Shown in pieces: positions 9,937 through 18,630 of a stretch of DNA of 37,164 nucleotides. The first letter of the stretch is position 1. Each line of letters begins with the position of its first letter. The notes below the pieces were generated by a model that was given only the letters and a program-made list of their open reading frames with translations, was not told where the DNA came from and made no database searches. The stretch is from Gammaproteobacteria bacterium (GTDB lineage: Bacteria; Pseudomonadota; Gammaproteobacteria; HK1): assembly GCA_022822245.1 (NCBI GenBank), contig JAJECB010000028.1:1-37164 (forward strand). The letters are read 5' to 3'. Made by a program: the position numbers and the translations under genes.

Positions 9937-9998
9937 ACCGCCGGTCGCATTAGCGAAGCGTTATCCGAGTTGCGGTGGGGGACGTCCCCGGCGGGCGG

Positions 9999-11888
9999 TC
10001 AGGCGGCGGTCGCGGCGTCGAGCTTCTCGCTCACCGCCACCCACTCGGCCTCGAGGCGCTCCACCCGGGTCCGATAGCGCTTGTGGCGGGTGACGAGATC
10101 CGTCACCTCCTCGCTGCTCAGCCGGCGGTAGGAGTCGGCGTCCGCGAGATCGGAGTTGACCGAGTCGAGCTTCGACTGCTCCTCCTCGAGAGCGGCCTCG
10201 ATCGCGCGAAGCTCGTCGCGGAGGGGCTTGAGACGCGCCCGCGCCTTCGCCCCGGCTCGGCGCCGCTCGGCCGCCGTGTCTCGCACCGGGCGGGGCGGCC
10301 CCTCCGGAGACGAGGGGTCGTCGCGGCCGAGCAGCCAGTCCCGGTACTCGTCCAGGGTCCCGTCGTACGGCGCGACCCGGCCGTTTGCGACGAGCAGCAG
10401 CTCGTCCACGGTGTTCCCGAGGAGGTGGCGGTCGTGGGACACCACCACGAGGGCACCCCGGTAGGACTGGAGAGCCACCGTGAGGGCATGGCGCATGTCG
10501 AGGTCGAGATGGTTCGTCGGCTCGTCGAGGAGCAACACGGCGGGCTTTCGCCACGCGATGAGGGCGAGGGCGAGCCGGGCCTTCTCGCCTCCCGAGAGGA
10601 GCGCGGAGCGCGCGAACGCCGCGTCGCCGGAGAACCCCCATCCGCCGAGGTAGTCGCGCATGGCCTGATTGCTCGCCTCCGGATCCGCGGCGGCGAGGTG
10701 CGCGAGGGGACTCTTCGCGGGCACGAGGCTCTCCATGGTGTGCTGCGCGAAGTACCCGACCGAAGCGTTCCGCCCCCGTTCGAGGTGGCCGGCCGCGACG
10801 GGAAGCTCCCCCGCGATGCCGCGCATGAGGGTCGTCTTGCCGGCCCCGTTGCGGCCGAGGAGCCCGATCCGGGCGCCCGGCTGGAGGGTGAGGCCGACGC
10901 CCGCGAGCACCGGTTCCCCGCCGTATCCGAAGCCCGCGTCCTCGATGAGCAGCAGGGGGTTCGACACCTTCTCCGGATCCGGGAACGAGAACCGGTAGGC
11001 GGAGTGGGCGTAGGCGGGGGCGGCGAGGGCGAGCCGCTCGAGCTCCTTCACGCGGCTTCGCGCCTGCCGGGCCTTGCTCGCCTTCGCTCCGAAGCGGGTG
11101 ACGAACGCCTGGATCTCGCGCGCCCGGCGCCGCTGCTTCTCGAAGGTGGCCCGCTCCGTTGCGAGGCGCTCGCTTCGCTGACGCTCGAACGAGGAGTACC
11201 CGCCGCGGTAGGCGCGGGCGCGGCCGTTCTCAAGGTGCACGATGTCGGTCGCGGCGCGGTCGAGGAAGTCCCGGTCGTGGGAGATGAGCAGAGACGTCCC
11301 CTCGCGGCGCACGAGCCATTGCTCGAGCCACATCACCGCGTCGAGATCGAGGTGGTTGGTCGGCTCGTCGAGGAGCAGGAGGTCCGAGCGGCACATCAGG
11401 GTCTGCGCGAGGTTGAGTCGGATCCGCCACCCTCCCGAGAAGTCCGCGACGGGGCGGGCGAAGTCTTCCGGGTCGAACCCGAGGCCGTCGAGGATCCTTC
11501 CCGCCCGCGCTTCCGCGGTGTACCCGTCGATGGTCTCGAGCTCCGCGTAAAGGGCGGCGAGCCGGCGGTCGTCGCCCTCGCGCTCGGCCGCCTCGATGGC
11601 GCGCTCGACCGCGCGGAGCGGCCGGTCGCCGTCCATCGTCCAGTCGAGGGCGGTGGACCGGCTCGCCTCCGTCTCCTGGGCGAGGTGGGCGATGGTCCAG
11701 CTCCGCGGGACCCGGACGTCGCCCTCCTCGGGCAGGAGGCGCCCGCGAAGAAGGAGAAAGAGGCTCGTCTTGCCGACCCCGTTCCGCCCCACGACGCCAG
11801 CGCGATGGCCCGCGTGCACGGTGAGGTCGAGCCCCGTGAACAGGGTCTTCTGGCCTCGCTTGAGGGTGACGGCGGCGAGATGGATCAT
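9999..11888 (-). CDS. yheS: ABC-F family ATPase, YheS type
   Basis: The product (about 629 residues) has two ABC ATPase domains and no membrane segments, the ABC-F layout of ribosome-associated translation factors. Domain 1 has Walker A GRNGVGKT (34-41), signature DFSGGWRIRL and Walker B LLLLDEPTNHLDLDA. Domain 2 has GRNGAGKTT, LLSGGEKARL and a second LLLDEPTNHLDLDM. The linker between domains is Arg/Lys-rich, and a coiled-coil-like C-terminal extension follows. Sequence blocks track E. coli YheS closely. The start MIHLAAVTL at 11888 fits YheS. An ATG at 11912 would overlap the end of avtA by 11 bases. The location directly after avtA suggests co-transcription. Confidence 0.93.
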   Translation of the reverse strand: MIHLAAVTLKRGQKTLFTGLDLTVHAGHRAGVVGRNGVGKTSLFLLLRGRLLPEEGDVRVPRSWTIAHLAQETEASRSTALDWTMDGDRPLRAVERAIEAAEREGDDRRLAALYAELETIDGYTAEARAGRILDGLGFDPEDFARPVADFSGGWRIRLNLAQTLMCRSDLLLLDEPTNHLDLDAVMWLEQWLVRREGTSLLISHDRDFLDRAATDIVHLENGRARAYRGGYSSFERQRSERLATERATFEKQRRRAREIQAFVTRFGAKASKARQARSRVKELERLALAAPAYAHSAYRFSFPDPEKVSNPLLLIEDAGFGYGGEPVLAGVGLTLQPGARIGLLGRNGAGKTTLMRGIAGELPVAAGHLERGRNASVGYFAQHTMESLVPAKSPLAHLAAADPEASNQAMRDYLGGWGFSGDAAFARSALLSGGEKARLALALIAWRKPAVLLLDEPTNHLDLDMRHALTVALQSYRGALVVVSHDRHLLGNTVDELLLVANGRVAPYDGTLDEYRDWLLGRDDPSSPEGPPRPVRDTAAERRRAGAKARARLKPLRDELRAIEAALEEEQSKLDSVNSDLADADSYRRLSSEEVTDLVTRHKRYRTRVERLEAEWVAVSEKLDAATAA

Positions 11889-11901
11889 CGGCGGCGTGCG
11901 G

Positions 11902-13176
11902 TCAGCCGCCATTGCAGGCGCGGCGCACCTCCTCGACGATGATCCCGAGTCCCCGCTCGATCCGGCTCCAGTCGTCCGCGTAGCTGATGCGGATGCACTC
12001 GTGCTTGTGCGGCCAGTCGTCGTCCTCGAGCCCCGGGAAGAAGTGCTGGCCCGAGACGACGACGACGTTGCGCGCCTTCAGGCGTTCATACAGGACCGCG
12101 TTCGTGATCGGCAGACCCGGCATCCACAGCCACAGGAAGAAGGCGCCCTCCGGCCGGTGGATGCGGATTTCGCAGCCATCGAGGCCCTCCCGGAGGAGGT
12201 CGACCGCGCGCTCTGCGCGCTCTGCATAGTGGGGCCGGATGACGTCACGGGCAAGCGCCAGCACTTCGCCGCTCTCGACGAGATCGGTGGCGAGGGCCGG
12301 GCCGAGGCTTCCCGGCGCGAGGCAGAAGATGGCGTTGACCGCCCCGAGGGCGGCGATGATCTCCTCGTTCGCAATTACGATCCCGGTGCGAAGACCGGGC
12401 AGCCCGAGCTTCGAAAGGCTCATGCAGAGGATCGTGTTGTCGTCCCAGGCGGGGGCCGCCTCGCCGAAGACGATGCCGGGGAAGGGAAGCCCGTAGGCGT
12501 TGTCCACGATGAGCGGCGCGCCGCGGGCGCGGGCGATGGCCCCGAGCCGGGTCAACTCCTCGTCGGTCACCACGTTGCCGGTCGGATTGGTGGGTCGCGA
12601 CACGCAGATCGCGGCGATGTCCTCGACCGCCTCCACGCCCTCGAAGTCCACACCGTACTTGAAGAGCCTGTCGCCGAGGTCCGTGATCGTCGACCGGCGC
12701 GCGGTGAGCATTCCGGGGGAGAGTCCGGCATCGGCGTACCCGATGTACTCGGGCGAGAGCGGGAGGAGGATGCGGGTCGAGCGACGCTCGCCGCCATCCT
12801 CCCCCGCGCGCGGCCCCGCGAACAGGTTGAACAGGGCGATGAACGCGGACTGGCTGCCGTTGGTGAGCGCGATGTTGCGCTCGGACACGTCCCAGCCCTG
12901 CTCGCGGCGGAGAATCCCGGCGAGGGCGCGGGCGAAGTCCCGGTCTCCTTCCGGCGCGTCGTACGTGCCGATTGCCCGTTCGAACGCGCCGTCACGCTGC
13001 ATTAGGGCCTGCAACCGGACCCGGAAGACCATCTCCGCGGCCGGGATGAGGCTCGGGTTCCCGCCCCCGAGGTTCATGATGTCGCCCCCGGCGGCCGCGA
13101 TCGCGCCGAGGTCGTCCATGAGCGAGCGCGTGCCCGATTCGCTGGTGAGCCGCTGCCCGAACGCCGAGAGGTTCAT
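11902..13176 (-). CDS. avtA: Valine-pyruvate aminotransferase
   Basis: AvtA is a fold-type I PLP aminotransferase that interconverts valine/2-oxoisovalerate and alanine/pyruvate. The 424-residue product matches E. coli AvtA block by block: IMNLGGGNPSLIP, NIALTNGSQSAFIALFNLFA, LLPLSPEYIGYADAGL, ICVSRPTNPTGNVVTDEEL, VDNAYGLPFPGI, the PLP lysine in CMSLSKLGLPG, and PEGAFFLWLWMPGLPIT. The ATG at 13176 has AGAGGAAGGAGAA directly upstream. It lies just before yheS. A 245-base spacer with several hairpins separates it from the upstream GNAT gene on the same strand. Confidence 0.95.
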   Translation of the reverse strand: MNLSAFGQRLTSESGTRSLMDDLGAIAAAGGDIMNLGGGNPSLIPAAEMVFRVRLQALMQRDGAFERAIGTYDAPEGDRDFARALAGILRREQGWDVSERNIALTNGSQSAFIALFNLFAGPRAGEDGGERRSTRILLPLSPEYIGYADAGLSPGMLTARRSTITDLGDRLFKYGVDFEGVEAVEDIAAICVSRPTNPTGNVVTDEELTRLGAIARARGAPLIVDNAYGLPFPGIVFGEAAPAWDDNTILCMSLSKLGLPGLRTGIVIANEEIIAALGAVNAIFCLAPGSLGPALATDLVESGEVLALARDVIRPHYAERAERAVDLLREGLDGCEIRIHRPEGAFFLWLWMPGLPITNAVLYERLKARNVVVVSGQHFFPGLEDDDWPHKHECIRISYADDWSRIERGLGIIVEEVRRACNGG

Positions 13177-13317
13177 TTCTCCTTCCTCTGTTTCCTCTTC
13201 TCGATCGCATCGCGATGTGGCTCGCGACCGGTGGCAGTGCCCATCGTCGGCACGTGCGGGGGGAAGCCCGCGCACCCGGACTCTCCCCGACCGCGGAAGT
13301 GCCGCTCCCGGGAACGA

Positions 13318-13388
13318 GGGCAGCTTGCCCGCGTAGATCCCCGGGGCCTCGTGCCCCGGTGGGCGGGACCATCCCATCTCTCGGGATG
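13318..13388. repeat. Three consecutive small hairpins upstream of avtA
   Basis: GGGCAGCTTGCCC (13318-13330), CCGGGGC-CTCGT-GCCCCGG (13341-13359) and CATCCC-ATCTCTC-GGGATG (13370-13388) follow each other within 71 bases, in the gap between the GNAT gene and avtA. They may end the upstream operon (read on the minus strand) or be a dispersed extragenic element. There is no T-run, so a classical terminator is not shown. Confidence 0.45.
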
Positions 13389-13421
13389 CCCGATTGGCCC
13401 AACCGTCAAGATGACGGCCCC

Positions 13422-14096
13422 TCAGGGCGTCCCCGGCGCCGCACCCGCGACCGATACATCCCCGGGCACGAAGAGCAGGTGCTCCACCGGTTCCTGCACC
13501 TCCTCGCGGTGGTACACCTCGAGGCCCGCGCGCTGGTAGACGCCGAGCGCCCGCGGGTGATCGAGCGAGCAGGTGTGCAACCACACCCGGCGCGGGCGGT
13601 AGCTCCACGCCCGCGCGAGGCCCCAGGCGAGCAGGTACTTCCCGAAACCGCGCCCCACGTACTCCGGAATGAGGCCGAAGTACGCGATCTCGACCTCTTC
13701 GTCGATGCGCCGGTCGAGCTCCACGTAGCCGGCGGGGACCCCGCGGACGTGGAGCACGAACACCTCGTCCCGGTCGTCGTGAATGATCGCGGCGAGCTCC
13801 TCGTCGGAGAGGCGGCGGCGCATGAACCAGTTCCAGTCGGCGCCGACGGTGTCGTAGAGGTAGCGGTAGAACGAGATGGTGGGCCGCTCCGCGCGGAGGA
13901 TCGCGGTCGGCTCCAGCACACCCGGGACGGGGGAGCACCGGTCCGGCGAGGTCATCTCGAGGTAGGTGACGGTGACCGGGATGGTCCGGCCGGCCTTCAC
14001 CCCATCCGGCCCCCCGGACCGGTCCGGAGCGGCGGCATCCGCTCCCGACGCACTGCCGCCGGCGGCGCGGGCCTCCGGTCCCCGCTCTTCGCCCAT
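13422..14096 (-). CDS. GNAT-family N-acetyltransferase (second of a pair)
   Basis: The 224-residue product has a GNAT acetyl-CoA site: IAYFGLIPEYVGRGFGKYLL, the V/L-GxGxG/A motif A, followed by a tail typical of the fold (TCSLDHPRALGVYQRAGLEVY). The N-terminal ~35 residues are Gly/Ala-rich and probably disordered. The substrate is unknown. The ATG at 14096 shares one base with the stop of the upstream GNAT gene (TGATG) and has GGGGGGAC upstream, implying translational coupling. It is the last gene of the acetoacetyl-CoA synthetase cluster, so a role in acetylating that enzyme is possible but not shown. Confidence 0.85.
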   Translation of the reverse strand: MGEERGPEARAAGGSASGADAAAPDRSGGPDGVKAGRTIPVTVTYLEMTSPDRCSPVPGVLEPTAILRAERPTISFYRYLYDTVGADWNWFMRRRLSDEELAAIIHDDRDEVFVLHVRGVPAGYVELDRRIDEEVEIAYFGLIPEYVGRGFGKYLLAWGLARAWSYRPRRVWLHTCSLDHPRALGVYQRAGLEVYHREEVQEPVEHLLFVPGDVSVAGAAPGTP

Positions 14097-14656
14097 CACT
14101 TCGTCCCCCCCGGCCGCGACCCGGCCGTCCACCGTCCCATGACCGTTCGCCGACTCATGACCGTACGCCTCTCGACCTCATATCCCAGGCCCTCGTAGAA
14201 CCGGCGCACCCCTTCGTTCTCCTCGCGGATCATGAGCATCACCTTGGGCGCACCGAGCCCTTCGAGCCACGCCTCGGCATGCCGCATCAACTGCCCGCCG
14301 AGGCCCCGCGAGCGGTGCCCGGGATGCGCCGCGACGTAGTAGACCCAGCCCCGGTGCCCGTCGTACCCGGCCATGACGCTGCCGACGATTCGGTCCTCGC
14401 CGTCCCCGGTGACCGCCACGAATATCTCGGACGATTCGTTGCCGCGGGCGCTGGCGATGTCGCGGCGCGGATTGTTCCAGGGACGAACGAGATCGCAAGT
14501 CTTCCACAGGGCCACCACGTCGTCTTCGTCCCCGTCCCGGAAGGGGCGGATCCGGAACTCGCCCGCCCCCTTTGCCGCCCTCCCCGTCGCTCCCTCCGGG
14601 GCCGCCGGGTCGACGCGGCCGAGTGCCGGAGTCGTCCGCCCTGGCCGAGACCCCAT
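14096..14656 (-). CDS. GNAT-family N-acetyltransferase, YpeA-like
   Basis: The 186-residue product contains a GNAT domain close to YpeA: FRIRPFRDGDEDDVVALWKT near residue 34, VRPWNNP, and the acetyl-CoA-binding YYVAAHPGHRSRGLGGQLM. It ends in NEGVRRFYEGLGYEVE. The first ~33 residues are low-complexity. The start ATG at 14656 lies five bases after the acetoacetyl-CoA synthetase stop, with GAGGA just upstream. The stop overlaps the start of the next GNAT gene. Such tight coupling suggests co-translation. Some GNATs regulate AMP-forming acyl-CoA synthetases by lysine acetylation, which makes the upstream enzyme an obvious candidate substrate. Confidence 0.88.
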   Translation of the reverse strand: MGSRPGRTTPALGRVDPAAPEGATGRAAKGAGEFRIRPFRDGDEDDVVALWKTCDLVRPWNNPRRDIASARGNESSEIFVAVTGDGEDRIVGSVMAGYDGHRGWVYYVAAHPGHRSRGLGGQLMRHAEAWLEGLGAPKVMLMIREENEGVRRFYEGLGYEVERRTVMSRRTVMGRWTAGSRPGGTK

Positions 14657-14661
14657 CGTCC

Positions 14662-16653
14662 TCACGCCGACAGCTCGGGGCGACCGGCGAAGAGCTCGAG
14701 CGCCTCCGGGTTGGCGAGCGCCTCGCGGTTTCGGATCGGGCGGCCGTGGACGACATCGCGCACCGCGAGCTCGACGATCTTGCCGTTCCGGGTGCGCGGG
14801 ATGTCCTTGACCTCGAGGATCCGGGCCGGCACGTGGCGCGGCGTCGCGTTGCCTCGGATCTGGCGGCGGATCCGGTCCGCGAGGGCGTCGTCGAGACCGA
14901 GGCCCGGGCGAAGGCGGACGAAGAGGACCACCCGCACGTCGCCCTCCCAGTCCTGTCCGATGACGATGCTCTCCTCCACCTCGTCGAGCTGCTCGACCTG
15001 GCGGTAGATCTCGGCCGTGCCGATCCGGACCCCGCCCGGGTTGAGGACCGCGTCGGAGCGCCCGTGCACGATGAGCCCGCCGTGGGCGGTCCGCTCCACC
15101 CAGTCGCCGTGGTGCCAGGCGCCGGGAAACCGCTCGAAGTAGGCGCCCCGGTACTTCGCGCCGTCCGGATCGTTCCAGAACCCGACCGGCATCGACGGGA
15201 AGGGGGCGGTGCAGACGAGCTCTCCCGCTTTCCCGGCGGGGAGCGGGCGCCCCTCGTCGTCGAACACCTCGACCTGCATCCCGAGGGCGAGGCACTGGAT
15301 CTCGCCCCGCCGGACGGGGGCGGCGGGGTTCCCCTGGGCGAAGCACCCGATGATGTCGGTGCCGCCGGTGATCGAAGAGAGGCGAAGGTCCGGCTTCACC
15401 GCCTCGTACACGAAGTCGAAGGTCTCGGGGACGAGGGGGGAACCGGTGGAGAGGATCGCGCGCACGCTCGCGAGATCGTGGGTCTCGCGCGGGCGGAGCC
15501 CCGACTTCCTGACCGCGTCGAGGTACTTGGCGGAGGTGCCGAAGAGGTCGATGCGGGCCGCGTCCGCGAAGTCGAAGAGGGCGCCCATGTCCGGCCAGCC
15601 GGGAGAGCCCTCGTAGAGGGCGAGGCACGCCCCGCCGCCGAGCCCCGAGACGAGCCAGTTCCACATCATCCACCCGCAGGTGGTGAAGTAGAAGAGGGTG
15701 TCGCCGGGGTGGACGTCCGCGTGGAGGCGGTGCTCCTTGAGGTGCTGGAGGAGGGTCCCGCCGGTGCCGTGGACGATGCACTTCGGGGCGCCGGTGGTGC
15801 CCGACGAGTACATGATGTAGAGCGGGTGGTCGAAGGCGACCGGCTCGTACTCGATCGCGCGGACGGGGTGGGCGAGGGCCAGCTCGTCCCAGGTGATCGC
15901 GCCCGGCACGGACCCAAGGTCGGGGGCGCGGCGGAGGTACGGCACGATGACCGCGAGCTCGACGCTCGGGACCCCGGCGAGGACCTCCCGGATCCGGCCG
16001 AGCGAGTCGATGGGGGCGCCGTTGTAGCGGTAGCCGTCCGCTCCCACGAGGACCTTCGGCTCGATCTGCCCGAAACGGTCGAGCACCCCCTGCACCCCGA
16101 AGTCGGGCGAGCACGAGGACCACGCCGCCCCGAGGCTGGTCGCGGCGAGCATCGCGATGACCGTCTCGGGGAGGTTCGGGAGGTAGCCCGCGACCCGGTC
16201 GCCGGGGCCGACCCCAGCCGCGCGGAGCCCCTGCGCGGCGCGCGATACGTGGTCGTGGAGCTGGCGCCAGGAGATGATCCGGTCGTCGATGCGGTCGGCG
16301 TCCGCGGAGGGGACCTCGCCCCGGAAGACGATGGCGGGGCCGTCGTCGCGGCGGCGAAGGAGATTCTCGGCGAAGTTGAGGCGGGCTCCCGGGAACCAGC
16401 GCGCCCCCGGCATCCGATCCGCGTCCGCGAGGACGGTGTCGCCCTTCGCGGCCGCGACGACCCCGCAGAAGTCCCAGACGCTGTCCCAGAACGCGGCGGG
16501 CTCCGCCACCGACCAGGCGTGAAGGGCCGCGTAGTCCGGCGCCTCCACCCCGTGCCGCTCGCGCACGAAGGCGGCGAAACGGGTGAGCCCCGCCCGCTCG
16601 ACGGCCTCGGCGCTCGGCGCCCACAGCGGTTGGTTCATCGAATGAATTGGCAC
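14662..16653 (-). CDS. Acetoacetyl-CoA synthetase (acetoacetate-CoA ligase)
   Basis: This AMP-forming ligase activates acetoacetate to acetoacetyl-CoA through an acyl-adenylate. The 663-residue length and the N-terminal [13 protein letters not shown] segment (here [16 protein letters not shown]) and [17 protein letters not shown] fit the family. The nucleotide-binding P-loop is [16 protein letters not shown]. The A10 motif is [11 protein letters not shown] with the catalytic Lys at about residue 625. A GTG start at 16653 is preferred because GGAG lies upstream. An internal ATG at 16638 has no ribosome-binding site. The gene heads a coupled cluster with two GNAT genes. In Streptomyces lividans the orthologous enzyme is known to be switched off by lysine acetylation. 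Confidence 0.92.
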   Translation of the reverse strand: MPIHSMNQPLWAPSAEAVERAGLTRFAAFVRERHGVEAPDYAALHAWSVAEPAAFWDSVWDFCGVVAAAKGDTVLADADRMPGARWFPGARLNFAENLLRRRDDGPAIVFRGEVPSADADRIDDRIISWRQLHDHVSRAAQGLRAAGVGPGDRVAGYLPNLPETVIAMLAATSLGAAWSSCSPDFGVQGVLDRFGQIEPKVLVGADGYRYNGAPIDSLGRIREVLAGVPSVELAVIVPYLRRAPDLGSVPGAITWDELALAHPVRAIEYEPVAFDHPLYIMYSSGTTGAPKCIVHGTGGTLLQHLKEHRLHADVHPGDTLFYFTTCGWMMWNWLVSGLGGGACLALYEGSPGWPDMGALFDFADAARIDLFGTSAKYLDAVRKSGLRPRETHDLASVRAILSTGSPLVPETFDFVYEAVKPDLRLSSITGGTDIIGCFAQGNPAAPVRRGEIQCLALGMQVEVFDDEGRPLPAGKAGELVCTAPFPSMPVGFWNDPDGAKYRGAYFERFPGAWHHGDWVERTAHGGLIVHGRSDAVLNPGGVRIGTAEIYRQVEQLDEVEESIVIGQDWEGDVRVVLFVRLRPGLGLDDALADRIRRQIRGNATPRHVPARILEVKDIPRTRNGKIVELAVRDVVHGRPIRNREALANPEALELFAGRPELSA

Positions 16654-16696
16654 GGCATTGCTCCGCGCTCCCGGATGGACAAGGTCCGGCGCGGTC

Positions 16697-16912
16697 CTAC
16701 ACCGCGACCGGCGTCAGGCTGAATACGCGCCCGTACCTCGCCGCGGTGCCGATGTCGCCTCGCCGGAGCGCCTCCCGCACATCGTCAAGGCGATACGCAT
16801 CTTCAAGCGAAAGGTACGGTGACCATGCTCCAGGCTCCTCGAGCAGCTCGACATCGACCTCCGCAACGTAGTGCCCCTCGTGCACGAGCCTGGTCCGCTT
16901 CCTTCTGTTCAT
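16697..16912 (-). CDS. Small protein paired with DUF4258 (possible antitoxin)
   Basis: This 71-residue protein starts [20 protein letters not shown] and has a [19 protein letters not shown] helix region. It lacks any catalytic motif I can name. Small proteins of this type are commonly encoded next to DUF4258 genes, from memory, an arrangement like toxin-antitoxin modules. The ATG overlaps the upstream DUF4258 stop by four bases (ATGA), a strong sign of coupling. Because the DUF4258 gene has an in-frame amber codon, this gene's translation may now depend on initiation inside the broken gene. The function remains unknown. Confidence 0.7.
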   Translation of the reverse strand: MNRRKRTRLVHEGHYVAEVDVELLEEPGAWSPYLSLEDAYRLDDVREALRRGDIGTAARYGRVFSLTPVAV

Positions 16913-17244
16913 TCGCGTCTCCGACGATATCCGGCGTCCCACCTCTCCGGATCGGGCAAGTATGCCGTAATCAGAACGGCCAGACTCGGGTGGCCAGCCG
17001 GAATTCCCCACACGGCATGGACCGGGCGTCCATCCATCGTTCGCTGGAACAGGAGCACGCATGGTCCCTTGGCGTAGTCAGGATAGTCTTCCGCCACCTC
17101 CGCAGCGTATACGCCTTCGACGAGTTCCCTCGCGGACAACCCGTCAGCGGCGAGCTCGTCGTATCCGTGCGCCGATACACGGATGCTGCCTTCGGAAACC
17201 TACGTACGAATCCTGTCGAACGTGTTGCTCACAGTCCTGGCCAT
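16909..17244 (-). pseudogene. DUF4258 protein gene interrupted by an in-frame amber codon
   Basis: From ATG 17244 the frame reads MARTVSNTFDRIRT and then meets TAG at 17202-17200. The same frame continues as VSEGSIRVSAHGYDELAADG and on through VEDYPDYAKGPCVLLFQRT to the TGA at 16909. The continuation is typical DUF4258, whose N-terminal helix normally spans the position of the stop. One base change (for example CAG or TAC to TAG) explains it. A TTG at 17139 could restart translation and give a 76-residue shortened protein. DUF4258 members resemble RelE/HigB-type toxins in size and context. Inactivation or readthrough are both possible. Confidence 0.75.
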
Positions 17245-17304
17245 GGTCTCCGGCTTGCATTGGGTGCAGAAGGCAGCGACACCGCTTTGTGACGGTGGTG
17301 CCGG

Positions 17305-18453
17305 TCAGCGGAGGGAGCGGGCGAAGGCGCGGAGATCGTCGACGAAGAGCTCCGGCTGCTCCATGGCCGCGAAGTGCCCGCCGCGCGGCATCTCCGCCCA
17401 GTGGGTCACGTTGTACATGCGCTCGACGTAGCTTCGCGGCGGCCAGGCGAGGAACTCCGCGGGATACAGGGCGCACCCGGTCGGCACCTCGACCCGCCGT
17501 CCCTCGGGCGAGAGCACCCGCCCGCCTTCCTCGCGCCGGCCGTAGTAGACCCAGCTCGCGGTGTTGAAGGTGCGGGTGACGAGATAGACCATGATGTTGG
17601 CGAGGAGCTCGTCCCTGGTGTGGACGCTCTCGAGGTCGTCGCCCTCGGTGTCCGACCAGGAGTCGAACTTCTCGACGAGCCACGCCGCGACCCCGACCGG
17701 GCTGTCCATCATCGCGTAGCTCAGGGTCTGCGGCTTCGTCGCCTGCTGGGTCCGGTAACCCTCCTCGAGCGCCTGCTCGCGGACGAAGCGTTCGGCCCAC
17801 GCCTCCTCCTCGGCCCCCCGGGGCCCCTCCGCGTGGCGCATGGTCATGATGTTGATGTGGATGGCCCGGCAGGCCGGCGCGTGCTCGAAGCCGAGCCAGC
17901 TCGAGATCGCCCCGCCCCAGTCCCCGCCCTGGGCGACGTACCGGTCGTAGCCGAGCACCTCGGTCATCAGCCGGGAGAAGAGCCGGGCCATGCCCCGGGG
18001 ACCCATCGGCCGCGGCGGGCGGCCGGAGAAGCCGAAGCCGGGGAGCGAGGGCGCGACCACGTCGAAGGCGTCCGCCGGGTCCCCGCCGAAGCGCTCGGGA
18101 TGGGCGAGCGGCCCGATGATCTCGCGGAACTCGACCACCGACCCCGGCCAGCCGTGGGAGATGATGAGCGGGGTCGGCGCGGGGCCGCTCCCCCGCTCGT
18201 GGATGAAGTGGAGGTCGATGCCCTCGACGGGGGCGACGAATTGCGGGAAGCGGTTGAGGGCGGCCTCTTGCGTCCGCCAGTCGAACTCCTCGACCCAGTA
18301 TGCGCAGAGCTCCTTCATGTAATCGAGGTTCGCGCCATAGGCCCAGCCGCCGTCGTCCGGCATCTCGTGCCATTCGTAGGCGGCGACCCGGGCGCGGATC
18401 CGGTCGAGGGTCTCGTCGGGGACGGCGATTCGGAAGGGTCTCGGGGTGGTCAT
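17305..18453 (-). CDS. Epoxide hydrolase, EHN-type alpha/beta hydrolase
   Basis: The 382-residue product has the N-terminal EHN segment (PFRIAVPDETLDRIRARVAA, then VEEFDWRTQEAALNRFPQF), followed by an alpha/beta hydrolase core. The oxyanion-hole motif is SHGWPGS, the nucleophile Asp lies in AQGGDWGG, and the catalytic His is in PRGGHFAAMEQPE near the C-terminus. Family members open epoxides to diols through an alkyl-enzyme ester. The physiological substrate is unknown. The ATG at 18453 matches the family start. It is transcribed divergently from the acyl-CoA ligase with 177 bases between starts, so the two may share control. Confidence 0.92.
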   Translation of the reverse strand: MTTPRPFRIAVPDETLDRIRARVAAYEWHEMPDDGGWAYGANLDYMKELCAYWVEEFDWRTQEAALNRFPQFVAPVEGIDLHFIHERGSGPAPTPLIISHGWPGSVVEFREIIGPLAHPERFGGDPADAFDVVAPSLPGFGFSGRPPRPMGPRGMARLFSRLMTEVLGYDRYVAQGGDWGGAISSWLGFEHAPACRAIHINIMTMRHAEGPRGAEEEAWAERFVREQALEEGYRTQQATKPQTLSYAMMDSPVGVAAWLVEKFDSWSDTEGDDLESVHTRDELLANIMVYLVTRTFNTASWVYYGRREEGGRVLSPEGRRVEVPTGCALYPAEFLAWPPRSYVERMYNVTHWAEMPRGGHFAAMEQPELFVDDLRAFARSLR

Positions 18454-18630
18454 GTCCGGCCTCGGTGGCGTCTCCCGCGGAGCGAAGCGGGCACTGTAGC
18501 AACCGCGCCGCGGTCTCGCCGGCGCGCGCCCGCGTTTATCATGGACCGGAGGAGGCGGCGGCGGCCTTCCGTGGGGCGGCCGGCGCGCACCGGAGGCCGA
18601 GAGGAAGAACCCGCGCGCGGAGAACGATCG

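Larger units (their letters stand above)
9612..9998. other. Gene-free 387-base stretch with REP-like motifs and hairpins
   Basis: No coding frame is convincing here. It holds two copies of the GCGGGCTGGAA motif, a hairpin GGAGCG-GATTGCA-CGCTCC (about 9836-9854), a GGCC-flanked hairpin near 9880-9900, and the palindrome GGGGACGTCCCC (9977-9988) just beyond the end of yheS. Confidence 0.6.

Noticed and set aside
9977..9988. GGGGACGTCCCC as the yheS terminator
   Set aside because: A perfect palindrome with no loop and no following T-run on the minus strand; too weak to call.
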